Shown: piece by piece, positions 1-10,908 of the stretch
Position numbering within the stretch: the first letter of the stretch is position 1
Layout of the letters: each line of letters opens with the position of its first letter
DNA from: Saccoglossus kowalevskii
Taxonomy: Eukaryota; Hemichordata; Enteropneusta; Harrimaniidae
Direction of reading: 5' to 3'
NCBI RefSeq assembly: GCF_000003605.2
Contig: NW_003150760.1
Location: 104,088-123,758, forward strand
Length of the DNA: 19,671 nucleotides
The notes under the pieces: model-generated
The model's database searches: none
The model's input: only the letters and a program-made list of their open reading frames with translations
Told to the model about the DNA's origin: nothing
Position numbers and translations under genes: made by a program

Positions 1-240
1 GCTGAGCTTTGTTACGCTTTGTTAAGCTTTGATACGATCGTGGCGCTTTAATCAATTCGTGACAGAGCGCCCAAAATTTTTAAACAGTTTAAAATTTGTT
101 GGCACTCTTGCCGAATGTCTCACTTTACTCCAAGCTTTCCCACGATCTATTACGACCCCGACGCTTTAATCAAGCTTTGATACGCTTTGGTGCCGCTTTG
201 CACGCCGCTTTAAAGCGCCGTCAAAGCGCCATCAAAGGCC
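1..240. repeat. CTTT-rich short repeats ending in a ~53-bp near-palindrome
   Basis: AGCTTTGATACG occurs at 25-36 and 173-184, and CGCTTTAATCAA at 44-55 and 162-173, amid other GCTTTG variants. At 185-237 the arms CTTTGGTGCCGCTTTG and CAAAGCGCCATCAAAG are inverted with 14 of 16 matches. At the centre is the perfect palindrome CGCTTTAAAGCG (206-217). This looks like the end of a dispersed repeat that extends beyond the left edge of the window. No gene is seen. Confidence 0.55.
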
Positions 241-590
241 GTTGGTGTGAACTAAGCATAACAGTCCGGATAATCGACGTTCTACTGTATTTATTTATTT
301 TAGTTATTATTTTAGTTATTATTTTATTTATTTCATTTTATTTACTTTATTTATTTTATTTATTTGTAGTTTTGCTTAAATTTTGGTAACCGCGAATAAT
401 CAAGATAATGCATATTGAGATGTGTAAGCATGATAAAAAATAAATAAAACATTTTGTAAAAATGAAATAAAATATACAACATTAAAAAAATACACATGGA
501 GTTACAAATCAAATTTTAATCAGAATGTGGAAGGTACTGAGAACTTTTGCGATTAAAAAAACAGCAGCGGCGTGTTAACTCGCCGTGAAG
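241..590. other. AT-rich spacer with a TTTA-type microsatellite
   Basis: There is a TTTA/TTATT simple-sequence run at about 285-365, then AT-rich sequence with poly-A stretches. No gene is seen. Confidence 0.6.
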
Positions 591-593
591 CAC

Positions 594-883
594 CTAAAGC
601 GATTGCGATAAGGGAGGATAAGGGAGGGTCGTCATCTGCGCACGCGCGGGAATTGAGTCCCAAGCGACGATAACAACACACGCTAAAAAAGATAATGGGT
701 AGACGCTTGTTTGTAAATAGTGACACGCTATGGCCATCTGACGCATGCGTAGGTGACAACTCCCCCGCTTTAACACACATGTTCGTCCATTCGACCAAAC
801 TGGTACCAGAAAAGGGCGGTACCTGACCGGTCACATTGGGAAGACGAATTGTGATTGCTCACAGTGAAGAGGCGGTATTTATA
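594..883 (-). other. GC-richer patch with TATA box and short hydrophobic reading frame (uncertain)
   Basis: A minus-strand TATAAATA (876-883) precedes a GC-richer patch. An ATG at 737 opens a 47-codon frame ending at 594: MAIACHYL, then the hydrophobic core PLSFLACVVIVAW, then ARAQ, which would suit a signal-peptide cleavage site. No homologue is recognised, there is no clear splice donor, and the codon 4 context is not strong. It could be a first exon of a secreted protein, but chance is a fair explanation. A CGGCG/CGCCG hairpin lies nearby (about 568-586). Confidence 0.2.
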
Positions 884-3439
884 GCATAAGATTGTATTGA
901 AGTGTTTCTCAGTCATGGTGAATAAAGCATAGAAATTACTTAAAAACGTGTTTCCTAGACCAGTGCAAAAAGTTGATTCAGCACATGTAATATTAAGGTT
1001 CCATATCTCTAGTGCGAGTTGTCATAATGTTACAAAAATATTCGATATAGGTAGCGAGGAATTAGTATATGTAGAAGCGTTATTGGTTTCCCTGGAGATG
1101 AGAAAATTGTTTTTCAACATCACGGAAAATGATGATTTTATTAAAAAATGGCTAGTTATATACCAATGAATATTTGGAATGAATATTTGGAAATGCATCA
1201 TCACAATAGGTGTCATTATTGTACATCTTTATTATTGTATTGATTATTGTAGTGTCTTTATAAATACCCGGATGTAAAGGTATACGTGTGCGTTGTTTAT
1301 TAACTCAAATAATTACTTCTATACCATAGCCGCGTATATGAGGATAACAAATTTTAACACGCATAATTTAAATCAGTATGTTTATTAGTAAGTAATAAAC
1401 ACAAATAAGTAGCGCATTGACTTACACTTTAATCCGAAAGTATATTTACGTATACACAAATTTGATGACTGACTTTATAACGTAATCTCGTAAGATCGAG
1501 AAAATATCGGTCATGTTTATGAGCTAATCAGTATAGCCCCGACCCTCCTAACCACGATGTATGTGATGGGGACAATAACAGTAAAAGAAATGTTGAAAAA
1601 TAATCAAAAATTGTTTGACCAAAAAAGGCAAAGAGCCTAGAATATTAACCTAGAATAAATGTCAATTCCAAACAGTTCTGGTCCGTGTTGGCTCTCCATA
1701 TATGACTATATTTATGACAAATCAATGGGACGAATCCTTCCCAATCTATTCTCTCTGTCTGCAGTCCAGTCTGCTACTTGTAGTAATCATTTTGTATGAT
1801 CCTGTTATAAATGATAACTTAAACTGCTCCCTGTTTCTGTTCATAGTCACCCAAGTTCTATTTAGTTCAATATCAAAGAGTATTGAGTAAATTTCAGTAA
1901 ATATCAGGGCGTTTAGAAGAAGGAAAAACTAATTTTATTATAACAATCGTTGTAAAAAAATAAAAATAGGTTAAAATTTACCTCTGGTGGTTATGTTGGC
2001 CGGCAAACTATTATGAACAAGATTTTAGGGTTTTTGGGAGCAAGATAATTTGTTTGTGATTGAAGAGTTGATAAACAAAGTCGCACTCTTCTATTATGAT
2101 ATTTTAAACAATTACCCATATAAATCCAAACACTGTACATCAAATTGATAGCCAGTTACTTTGACATAATACATTTTAATGTATTTTATGGGATTGGCAA
2201 ACAAAAATATTAATAGGATTGGTGTTCTAAAGGGCACTTTTATAATTGGTAATTTTGGAATACTAAGGGTATTTCACAAGTAGAATATTTCCAGATTCAG
2301 GGTATTATAGATGCTATTCCAAGGGATTGGAAAAGTATAATTCATAGAAACAGAAATACAAAGGTTGATTATTGTGAAATGATTTATTGCAAGTCCTCCT
2401 ACATAGATATTAATTCAATTCAATATTGTTGAGACTCCAGCTATTTTCAGTTCGTTGATTTCAAGAATTGTATGGTGCATCCTCTAAAATGCCTGAGTAA
2501 TGTGATATTTACATTTCCTTTTCGAACAACTATAGATCTGCCAATCGTATAATGAAACAATTGAACAATTTTTGGTTGACTGTCATTGTGTTTAAAAAAT
2601 TATGGAATGTGTAATAATGTAAATATAATTTTAAGTATTTTAAATGATCTAATCTTGAACCACTTCATTTTACTATTCAATCTATAGTTGTAGAAGATAT
2701 GCTACAGTTCTTCTGCAAATGCATTTAAATTATTAGTACGTGAAAATAGAAAAATAGAGTTGGAAATAGCCATAAATAATAGTTGGAAAGGAACAATATC
2801 ACTATCGTAAATGGGAGCTCTTAAATGATTGATTGGTTTAATAAAAGTAAATTCATTTTGTTTTGTCTCACCACAGTATACCAGTCAGGGTTTGTCATGC
2901 ACTTTTTTTTTGTCATTATCTGCTTTGTTTCTTTTTCTTTTTTGGGAAATAAAAAAAAGAAAATGTTATTAAAAAAGTAAAAACAAAATAATCGTTGTAA
3001 TGTTAATTTCAAGTCTTTGTTGGAGCCATAAATGTATTTATCATGCATTAAATTTAACTTCGGTGTTCAAGTCATAATTTAGCAGTGGAGACAATATAAT
3101 TTTCCTCCCCAGTTTATTTTCGAATTATCTTTATTGTCAAAGAATAGGAAGATCAGTAAACGTAGTTGAGGGTGAATTCCATTTTATTCTATTTTGTCAA
3201 TTGTATGAGTTTATCCAACTAAAAAAAATGTGTTGCTCTTTTAAAACCACTAAACCCAGAAACACAATATAAACTTCCAGAGTATGAATTGTATACAATT
3301 CTTTCAAAATCCGTGACAACATTATTTTTCAATTTTGAACTTACAGTGGTGCATTTGTTTAATTTTGTATTATAAAGATTGATGTTCTGGGTGAAGGCCC
3401 TGACATATGAATAAACCACTTCTATTTATAACTATCATA
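884..3439. other. AT-rich intergenic spacer
   Basis: I see no supported gene on either strand, only short frames mostly without ATG starts or recognisable products. A plus-strand TATAAATA is at 1259-1266, but no convincing frame follows. Poly-A/T tracts occur around 2940-2990. Confidence 0.5.
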
Positions 3440-3685
3440 GCTTTGAAGTAGTGCCCGTCTATATCTGTCTTGGTGTTCTTATCTTCAGCCCCGGCTTGCT
3501 AGTTCAGTCGAAGCATATATACATGGGAGAAGCTGCCAATAAACAATCTGTTCTCTAAGTAGTCTGACTGTTAGGTGTTAAGGTTGGGTGACCAATTCAG
3601 GCACAGTCTTAAACAGCTTGACACTGACCCTTGGCTTGTGGAATCGAACTCAACACGAGTTCGCTAAGCAAACCACTAAACACCC
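3440..3685 (-). mobile_element. tRNA-derived SINE (minus strand)
   Basis: Read on the minus strand, the head begins GGGTGTTTAGTGGTTTGC, with an A-box-like segment (3668-3678). About 29 nt further on is GTTCGATTCC (3640-3649), a perfect RNA polymerase III B box. The two boxes are closer than in a real tRNA and no acceptor-stem pairing closes the molecule, so this is a SINE head or tRNA pseudogene rather than a working tRNA. The downstream body, to about 3440, is more GC-rich than its surroundings and includes GCTTCTCCCATGTATATATG. The 3' boundary is uncertain and I cannot name the SINE family. Confidence 0.6.
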
Positions 3686-4700
3686 AAACGCAGTAAGGAG
3701 GTGCCGCGTATACATGTAAAACATAAATTCAAAAGCAAGTGTTCTAGACCTTAAACGGGGATGGAAATGCACCATTGTAATTGTTTAAAACAACACATAA
3801 AGTGTACGCACTCTTGTACTGTTTGTCTGTAATTACATTTCATTAACAAAATAACAAAAACGCAGTGTATACAGTTTCCATGTTCGTTAGCATGTTTGAT
3901 TCGGTACTTCGTAATAAGATTGTTCATATATAGCATATAATAAACGTGACATCAAATATTTTGTGCCATTCTTTTCACTATTGAGTGTGGATACTGTCAC
4001 GCTGTGCTATTTTATCCAATATTTCAGTCAGTTCTTTACTGAACGCTAATGACAGCAAAGCAATGGCCATGCGTAACGTACATTTCACCACACAAAAAAC
4101 ATAAAACTGTTCAATTTTCATGGCAGAATATGCATTTCACGAGCTGATCATTGCAGAGTAAGGACATCTATGACTGACAAGTCCCAGCCTAGATCCACTA
4201 TCAAGACAAACATATCCTAAGGAATACAAAAGTTAGCTTTGAATGTGAATGTACCTTCTGATAACTATTTCAGGTAAAATTCCTAATGTTGAAATGAATA
4301 TCTCACAACATACATTGTACACTCATCAGCAGAAACACAAGAGTGGAAAAGAGAGGTGTTTATTTTACATATATGTACATGTAAATCAAATGTCACAAAA
4401 AATAAGGGGATAGAGACGTGGATGTATTTTTTACTACTCTTATTATTCAATAAAGTTTACCACAGAGAAAGTGAAACTACAATTTTATCATTGTGCCTCA
4501 CTAAAATCACTTATTATTTTTTGCTGATATGTAAATTGCATTAAGTTTATTAAACATATGCAAATTTAAAAAAACTATAATGTACTGTTTTAATTTGCGA
4601 ACCAGAGCATTTAAAACCTAGTAAATTTACTGAATATTTCTTGAGTACTCAGGGTAAACTGAAGTTAATTTTGTGAGAGCCAGCGTTTGTGCTTCTCAGC
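3686..4700. other. AT-rich intergenic spacer
   Basis: No gene is supported. Apart from the 22-bp repeat fragment at 4073-4094 I see only AT-rich, non-repetitive sequence. Confidence 0.5.
4073..4094 (+). repeat. Isolated fragment of the 190-bp repeat
   Basis: GTAACGTACATTTCACCACA plus two more bases is identical to 6818-6839 inside the first tandem copy, and both are followed by an A-rich run. The similarity does not extend upstream, so this is a small dispersed piece of the same repeat family, about 2.7 kb away. Confidence 0.6.
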
Positions 4701-4767
4701 GATTTTTGTCATCACAAATCCAATCAAATTGACGTTCCTACAATTTGATTGGTACCGACAAAAGATC
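4701..4767. repeat. Inverted repeat with perfect 12-bp inner arms
   Basis: CCAATCAAATTG (4720-4731) and CAATTTGATTGG (4741-4752) are exact inverted copies around a 9-nt loop. An outer pair, GATTTTTGTC (4701-4710) and GACAAAAGATC (4757-4767), continues the inversion after an unpaired 9 x 4 internal loop. A transcript of either strand could fold. The asymmetric internal loop argues against a typical miRNA precursor; a small MITE remnant is also possible. Confidence 0.65.
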
Positions 4768-6659
4768 ACCAGGGAAGTGAAAAAATACATCATTCTGTCA
4801 GGCGTGTGTTGGGTTTGGATCACTACGAAAAGGTGTAACTCGCGTGACCATGTCAGCATATGTGTGACATTGACATAATTGTCTCAATAAACTATGCAGA
4901 TTTATTCACATGCATATTACTGACACATGTACAGCAGCATGTTACAATGTGTATTACAAAGAATAATTATAATTGATATATCCAACAATATAAAACGAGA
5001 TGCCAAAACATCAATGTCAGATTAAAAATAAACAAGAGTTGGCAGAGCCATCTCGATGCAGGGAAAATAAGAGTATTTAAAGGTGTGTTTTGGAGCAATG
5101 GATTGGCGAACAGGCAGAAAAGCAATTTCAAAGATTTTGACTTTGTTTTAATGAAAACCTGAAGTATACATGAGGGTACGACGTACGTGTTATTATTTAT
5201 TTATTTTGGATACTCAATTTTTAACTGAAGGAATTAAACTAAATTAATTTTGTTTGTTTATTTTGAACCTTAGAATAGACTACTGCTTAACTCGGGACGT
5301 ATATTTGTACATAGCGTATGTTACTATGACAATCACACAGTTCGAAAAAAAACCAGTCGACAATGACTAAATGCATGGCCATAGCCAAATCGCTGTTTAA
5401 TTGAAATAAAAAAAATCAAAGAAAACAGAGAAGGAAGAGAAACACCAGCGATGTAGTGGGTATGTGGAAGTTCATAGCCAAGCGTATTGCGTTTAAGAAC
5501 AAGGTAAGAAATTACGTGACGGGACCATCCCGATTCGCCGTCGATTTCCAGGTTCGGGTGCGTTTCATACAAGAAGATCGATACGCACTACACGGCCGAG
5601 TGTAGTAGACATAATCCCGATGGCAATAGCACGTTCGAAGGAAGCTAATACAGTTGAATTATAACAGACGAAGTAAATGGAAATCACTTCAGTCGAGAAC
5701 ACAAACGTATTTGAATGAGTTGGCAAACAAGAGACGATGGCAACTCAACGTTGTGGCAGATTTACACACTACTACAGTTCGACTAATGTTTACAAACACA
5801 ACGGTCAGTCACACGAAGTCCCTCAAATCCAAATGGATTTTTAAGTGCATTGGGGACCACGAGACGAACAAATGTGCATACTACACGTTATGACGCAACG
5901 TGAAAACGGCAATTTAAACTTTGCTTGCAGATTTTCCCCGGGCAGATTTACATAATACTACAGTTCGATAACACGGCCATCATAACAACATACATGAAAA
6001 GGGAACTGCAAGTCGTATAATGCCAAAACAGTACTATGATTTCACAACTTTCGAAATACGTTCGCTTTTATCGATGTCCACTGTACACCAGTAAATGTCT
6101 TCCCGTTCGCAAGAACACAAAGTCTAAACTATAATAAGAAATTCTTAACACATAATTCGAGTGATGGTATAACAAAATAACTCATCATTTGTAAATTCAA
6201 TCCATCGAAAAAATATAAAAAAACATTTTCATCATATAAATACGCTTTGAAAAAAAAACAAGATTCATAAACATAAATCTATTTGAATATATTCTCACTA
6301 CAAATTACACAATACTTATTTTCTAATGGAGTTTCTTCACAGCACAACCTATTGGAATCCATGCACACTTGTGAGTACTTCGGTGACACCCTTTATAGCT
6401 ACGCTCAAAATAGTCCATCATTTATTGTGCAACTGTGACCAAACGACAACATTCTGTTAACATCCACACATTTTCATAAAATCTCCATGCACTTTGTGAC
6501 CTTTCCATAAGTAAAATACACTACAATTTACTCCAGAAAAACAATTTTCTTGGTAAATTCCTACATTCTTGCATACTAATGAGGGGTTCAGACACATTCC
6601 AAGCTGAACAATTTTCTTGGACTAATAACAAAGCTTGTCAATCCTTTCCCAGCAAAATT
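4768..6659. other. Intergenic spacer with a moderately GC-richer core
   Basis: The stretch at about 5440-5650 has higher GC, and the minus strand is open over 5333-5572, but it has no ATG and no recognisable domain. The 28-bp direct repeat lies to its right. ACAATTTTCTTGG occurs at 6541-6553 and again at 6608-6620. Otherwise nothing is seen. Confidence 0.45.
5755..5968 (+). repeat. Spaced 28-bp direct repeat
   Basis: 5755-5782 and 5941-5968 both begin GGCAGATTTACA and end TACTACAGTTCGA, with 26 of 28 identical bases. They are separated so that copy starts are 186 bp apart. The sequence between and after the copies is not evidently repeated. The flanking segment (about 5440-5650) is GC-richer than average and holds the 7-bp hairpin arms ACTACAC/GTGTAGT at 5587-5606. 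Confidence 0.6.
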
Positions 6660-7035
6660 ACGCACGCAATCGGGTCACTTTAAAAAAACATTAGTTCCTA
6701 GATTTTTTCACGCATTTATCACATGTGATATGATGTTATACTTATAATTACGACTCGGGACATTAGTCATATTTATAGAGCATTGTGTATTTCATCAGTA
6801 GATCTTTTAAGTGTATGGTAACGTACATTTCACCACACACACAAAAAATACGCACCTTAGAACCGGGTCACTTTAAATAACATTAGTTCCTATATTGCTT
6901 TCACGCATTTCTCACATATGATATGGTGATGAAGATATAATTACAACTTCGGGCATTAGTCATTTTTATAGAGCTTTGTGTATTTTATCAGTAGACCTTT
7001 TACGTGTATGGTAACGTGCATTTCACTTCACCATG
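6660..7035. repeat. Two tandem ~190-bp repeat copies
   Basis: Copy 1 (about 6660-6842) and copy 2 (about 6850-7035) share, in the same order, ACGCAC, CGGGTCACTTTAAA, ACATTAGTTCCTA, TTTCACGCATTT, TCACAT.TGATATG, GGCATTAGTCAT or a near variant, TTTATAGAGC, ATCAGTAGA and GTGTATGGTAACGT.CATTTC. I estimate identity at a little above 80 percent by eye. CGGGTCACTTT recurs at 6671 and 6864, and ACGCAC at 6660 and 6850, so the period is about 190 bp. No coding frame is conserved between them. The function is unknown; satellite-like duplication is most likely. Confidence 0.8.
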
Positions 7036-8200
7036 GGACAGCGACATTTCTATTAATAACAAAATTATTTTGTAATATCGTAGTAATTAGATTCTATAAA
7101 TTAGAAGTTATGAGTCAGTGGCGAAAGAGATTAAATGATGTTATTTTCAACTGATTATGATGCGACTTAGATTAATCAAGGGATTGCGAATACAAATGTA
7201 TAGATGATTTTATTCATAGGCTCAAACAAATATGTCAGGATATAAACTCAGAATTCGAAATAGCAAACACATCTCCAAAAAAGCTTGATGCATACCAAAG
7301 TTCAAACTAAAAAGCAAGTATGTATCTATGAATTGTTGTCAGTTGAATGCTGATAAGTTTCAGAGTATCTTCTCACGATCTACGTATTGAGTTCTGATAG
7401 AGGTATTCATGTTGAGCTGGCGGACAGAGTATGTGCTTTGCAATTATAGTAATATACTATAGGAGTATCATTTCTGTGTTCATTTTATAGTAACAAAAGA
7501 TAAACTATCATCTGTTGAAAAGTAATTATTTCTGAGTCCAGCTATCTCTGAAGGATAACTCACGAGTAACCCGCCACCTTGAATGTCAGATTTATTGAAT
7601 GAATGTAGTAATTTGTTCCGAGCCTTTGGCGAGAAGAGATGCCATTATTTGGGGCTAGTAACGTTACAGAGTCAGATTCGTTTAAATTTTAACAGTAAAT
7701 AACCGTTTACTTTGGAAAATATATAATATAATAATAATACAAATTTAAAATTTTGACTTTGCTTTGATTTTCCTTAATTTTGCTATTATGTAAAATATAC
7801 ATATGGGCCGCTGATATTTGTATTTGAAATTAATAATTATTAATATATATATATATATATTTAAAACAACATTGGATTATTACAAACTATCAGGAAAACA
7901 ACTTGAATAATGAGATTAATCAATAAATGAAGTTTCGAGTTGTATATCATTCAGCAATAGTATACAAGTCATTTCCAGCGCTGACTCGCAGATGAGCAAT
8001 GTCTTGATACAATGCAATATAAAATGTCATAATAATATACAGACAACCCAGTTGTATATTTCGAGTTTTACAAATGTGAACACGATAATAGCATTGCAAT
8101 TATTGGTGTTATCAGTGAGGTCATTGTCAGAAACCCCCTCAATAAAACACTACTGACACGTAAACAGTCTATTGAATCCGTGTGTTAATTTTATCATCTT
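7036..8200. other. AT-rich spacer / 3' flank of paralogue 1
   Basis: Contains a TA run at about 7843-7861. No gene is seen. No AATAAA on the minus strand was found within about 500 bp of the paralogue 1 stop, so its polyadenylation site is not located. Confidence 0.45.
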
Positions 8201-9268
8201 TTATGCAGATTTAACCCACATCACAACACTAACAGATGCACGGTTTTGTGGGCTGATGTTAAAATAATGTTTAAAAGGCTGGAGTTGATCGACGTCTTCG
8301 TGGCATGGTAGTTTACATACCCTGTGTTCAGCGCGGTAGAGTTCGGTGAGGCCGCTGCCATTGGCTGCATCTGTAATGAGCTGCGTATAACCACCGCCAG
8401 CATTGTCCATATAAAATATGATTCCACCGACTTTGACGGTGTTAAAAATAATTCCTAATGACTTCACACACTCCGTTCTCCTCTGTCCGTCTCCAGCCAT
8501 CGCTGAAACTACTTTAACTAGAGTGATAATGTCGGCGTCAGCGATGCTATGTCGTGGATGAGACCGCAACCGAAGCAACGTCTGCTTATTTGTAAAGTCA
8601 ACGCGCTCGTAACGGACTTCGTCAAGCGCATATATGTAGCTTCCTATCTGTGGTCTCAGAGCGTAGAATATCATATTAGCCATGGGTTTCCATTCGTTAC
8701 AATTGTCTAACACAGTGGCTTGCACTCGTACCGGCATGAGAGGTGATGAGCGATGCGCAGAGTGGCTCGTCTTACTCAGCGCCGAATGGGCGTGGAGGAA
8801 CAGTAACAAACCGGCGACGTCGGTACCTGGTCCTCCGCCAATGGCACACATGCGGATGCGATGAGAAGAAATCAAACTGTCTATCGTACCTTTCAATTGC
8901 GGGCTCGCGTAATACGACTCCAGGAAAAATCTTTGCACCATATATACATGCGACACGAAAAACCGATAGAAATACGCCAACCTGTAGATAGGGGAACGGA
9001 AGATGTCCACACTAGGGTGAGATTTCAGGTTCTCGTTGGAGTAGGCAGTGCGTATGTACTTCACCGCCGCGTTGACTTCCGCACCTATCCTGTATTCTTT
9101 ACGTTCGTAGTTCAGTCTGTAGTAATAATTAAAGCCATGCTGATCAAGAAAGACATCATAGTCGCTAGGCAACGACATTGCATCGTCCACCATTATTTTG
9201 TCGTAGACGATTATTTTCGCAACCTGCTTGGTTAGAGAGAACATGGACACAGCCCCAAAATAATTCAT
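8201..9268 (-). CDS. Uncharacterised SAM-dependent methyltransferase-like protein (paralogue 1)
   Basis: This is a 355-residue single open frame starting at an ATG with A at -3. Seen in the protein: an N-terminal block rich in Tyr/Arg, an AYFYRFFVSH block (about 98-107), and then the glycine loop GGGPGTD (144-150) following a hydrophobic strand, which is the motif I SAM-binding signature of class I methyltransferases. D188 in VLDNC fits the acidic residue after strand 2. ADIITLVKVVSAM (245-257) fits the motif IV strand, and IIFYMDNAGGG (283-293) the following strand and loop. Substrate and reaction cannot be read from the sequence. No signal peptide is obvious and it is probably soluble. It is clearly paralogous to the gene at 13282-14673 but lacks that gene's long insertion. 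The frame is GC-richer than its flanks and has no frameshift, so it looks intact. I assign the family by motif only; the fold is fairly sure and the function unknown. Confidence 0.86.
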   Translation of the reverse strand: MNYFGAVSMFSLTKQVAKIIVYDKIMVDDAMSLPSDYDVFLDQHGFNYYYRLNYERKEYRIGAEVNAAVKYIRTAYSNENLKSHPSVDIFRSPIYRLAYFYRFFVSHVYMVQRFFLESYYASPQLKGTIDSLISSHRIRMCAIGGGPGTDVAGLLLFLHAHSALSKTSHSAHRSSPLMPVRVQATVLDNCNEWKPMANMIFYALRPQIGSYIYALDEVRYERVDFTNKQTLLRLRSHPRHSIADADIITLVKVVSAMAGDGQRRTECVKSLGIIFNTVKVGGIIFYMDNAGGGYTQLITDAANGSGLTELYRAEHRVCKLPCHEDVDQLQPFKHYFNISPQNRASVSVVMWVKSA

Positions 9269-9393
9269 AATCAGTCTGTTCCCGGGTTCTTGAGTCCAAC
9301 TATACTGCCTATGGTTGTATGGAACTTGCTGCAGTGACGAGAAGCATATATAGCGCTAGTTTCCGTACCAAAGATGAATGCGTACTTTTCTGT

Positions 9394-9430
9394 TCTATTT
9401 ATAGACGGATTCTACGAAAGAGTGACGTCA
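9394..9430 (-). promoter_or_regulatory. CRE plus TATA box upstream of paralogue 1
   Basis: On the minus strand a full palindromic cAMP-response element TGACGTCA (9423-9430) lies about 20 bp upstream of a TATAAATA box (about 9397-9404). This would place transcription start near 9370, about 100 nt before the ATG at 9268. A second weaker TATATA lies at about 9346-9352. If the upstream start is used, the leader holds a 12-codon upstream frame (9309-9347). The arrangement fits a focused, cAMP/CREB-inducible promoter. The elements are seen; their use is inferred. Confidence 0.5.
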
Positions 9431-10908
9431 AACCAAATAGGTAGAGCGAGGGCGCGTCAATTAAAAAAAAAAAGAGTGTAGAGTGTAACATTTTGGTGGC
9501 AGTATTTCTTATGCTGGGTTAAATCTAAATAGCACCTGGTGGAGTAGTAAATTAATATGATTGGCTGAGCAAATAGCCACCTGGGTTCGTACATCGAGAC
9601 GGGAAAGACAGGCTTTTGTAAATATTGTGTGCTGAAAGTAGTAGCTTGCTATCATAGTCATGCGCTGCAGGCAGTTATCAAGTTATGAACTGAAGCTGAC
9701 AATTGACAATTGATTAATGTAAATTTGATGACTTTTAAAGGGTGGTGTTTAATCGTATGTATTTACCAGTTAGTTGACTGAAACTTTGCAGTCACGGAAT
9801 GTAATATTGTCCGTCATTTTGCGTACTACGCTTATTCATTTACTTCTGCTGTGAATGCTATTTTTTAATTAATTGTTGTTTTCGACAACCTAGCTGAGGT
9901 GTGGTGGTCGGCGCACTGAGTGGTCGTAACTTCGTAGTGTCCAGTTTCTACAAGATTTGCTGGGGCACGCTGCAGACGCCGGGGTTCAGACTGGAACTTG
10001 CTGTCGGGTCTACGTTTTTGTAGTTCAACTACTATATGGCGAATGTACTGACGCACGTGGCGAGCGGATATCTAGAGTCGATATTAGCAAGGTCAACACA
10101 GGAAACGTTGGAGCGAGATAGCTCCACAAACAAACAAATGTTTTCAAATGATGTTTAAGCTGAAAAATACGATATTTTTAAAAAGAAATATTCTTCCCAC
10201 ACTTTCCCGCCCATTTTATCTTGATTACTAGAGGGTCTTACCCCTTAAGAGTCACCTACATATCTACAATGTGACTGACCTTCAAACTGAAAACAAATAA
10301 AGTCCCCTAACTCGGTGTCTATTAACAAATGTAGTTCAATTTAGAAAACCTGCTTAAATTCATATTCGTCAGCTAATTTTACATTACATCTATTCACTGT
10401 GGAGCCAATATATTGAGCACATTCACTCACATCAAAGAAAACAAATTTGTTACCATATTGTTTGTTGTATATTATGACTGTACTATTTCAAAGTGCTTGA
10501 TTTCAAAACGTGTCATTGATATATTTTTTCATGCACACTATATAAATGTATTTCGAGTGCAGACACAATCGTAATCATGTTATCAGTGGAAACACTTTCT
10601 GAAACGTGTCTGATCATGCAATTTTCAATATTTGGATTGCGTGGAAACGCTTTAAATAAGTACAAAACACTCCCAAAATGTAATCACAATTGTTTTTATC
10701 ATATAATACACTTTTCATAATTATGCAGATTATAACCACTTTAAATGTGTTACTCTAGTAGATTTTTTTATTTTTAAACAGTAATGTAATATAAACAAAT
10801 GATTCAGAAATAAGTGTTTAATTATATTTCAAAGCGATGATGACAAAAAGGTGTACTATATTAAAACAATCGGATTTACACTGCAGCTACAGAACGTATA
10901 CACCTTAG
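9431..10908. other. Intergenic spacer with a GC-richer island at about 9890-10080
   Basis: The island has a 63-codon minus-strand frame (9865-10056) opening at GTG, with a ctctag acceptor-like site about 18 nt upstream. It is Arg/Gln-rich and not recognised, and could be an internal exon or repeat. The rest is AT-rich with no gene. Confidence 0.4.

Noticed and set aside
948-1169. 73-codon plus-strand frame
   Set aside because: It starts at GTG, has no recognisable product and has no splice or promoter support.
3640-3685. A functional tRNA gene on the minus strand
   Set aside because: A and B boxes are too close, and the acceptor and anticodon stems do not form; a SINE head fits better.
5333-5893. 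79-codon frames on the minus (5333-5572) and plus (5654-5893) strands
   Set aside because: Both begin at TTG rather than ATG. No domain is recognised, and the plus-strand frame runs through a direct repeat.
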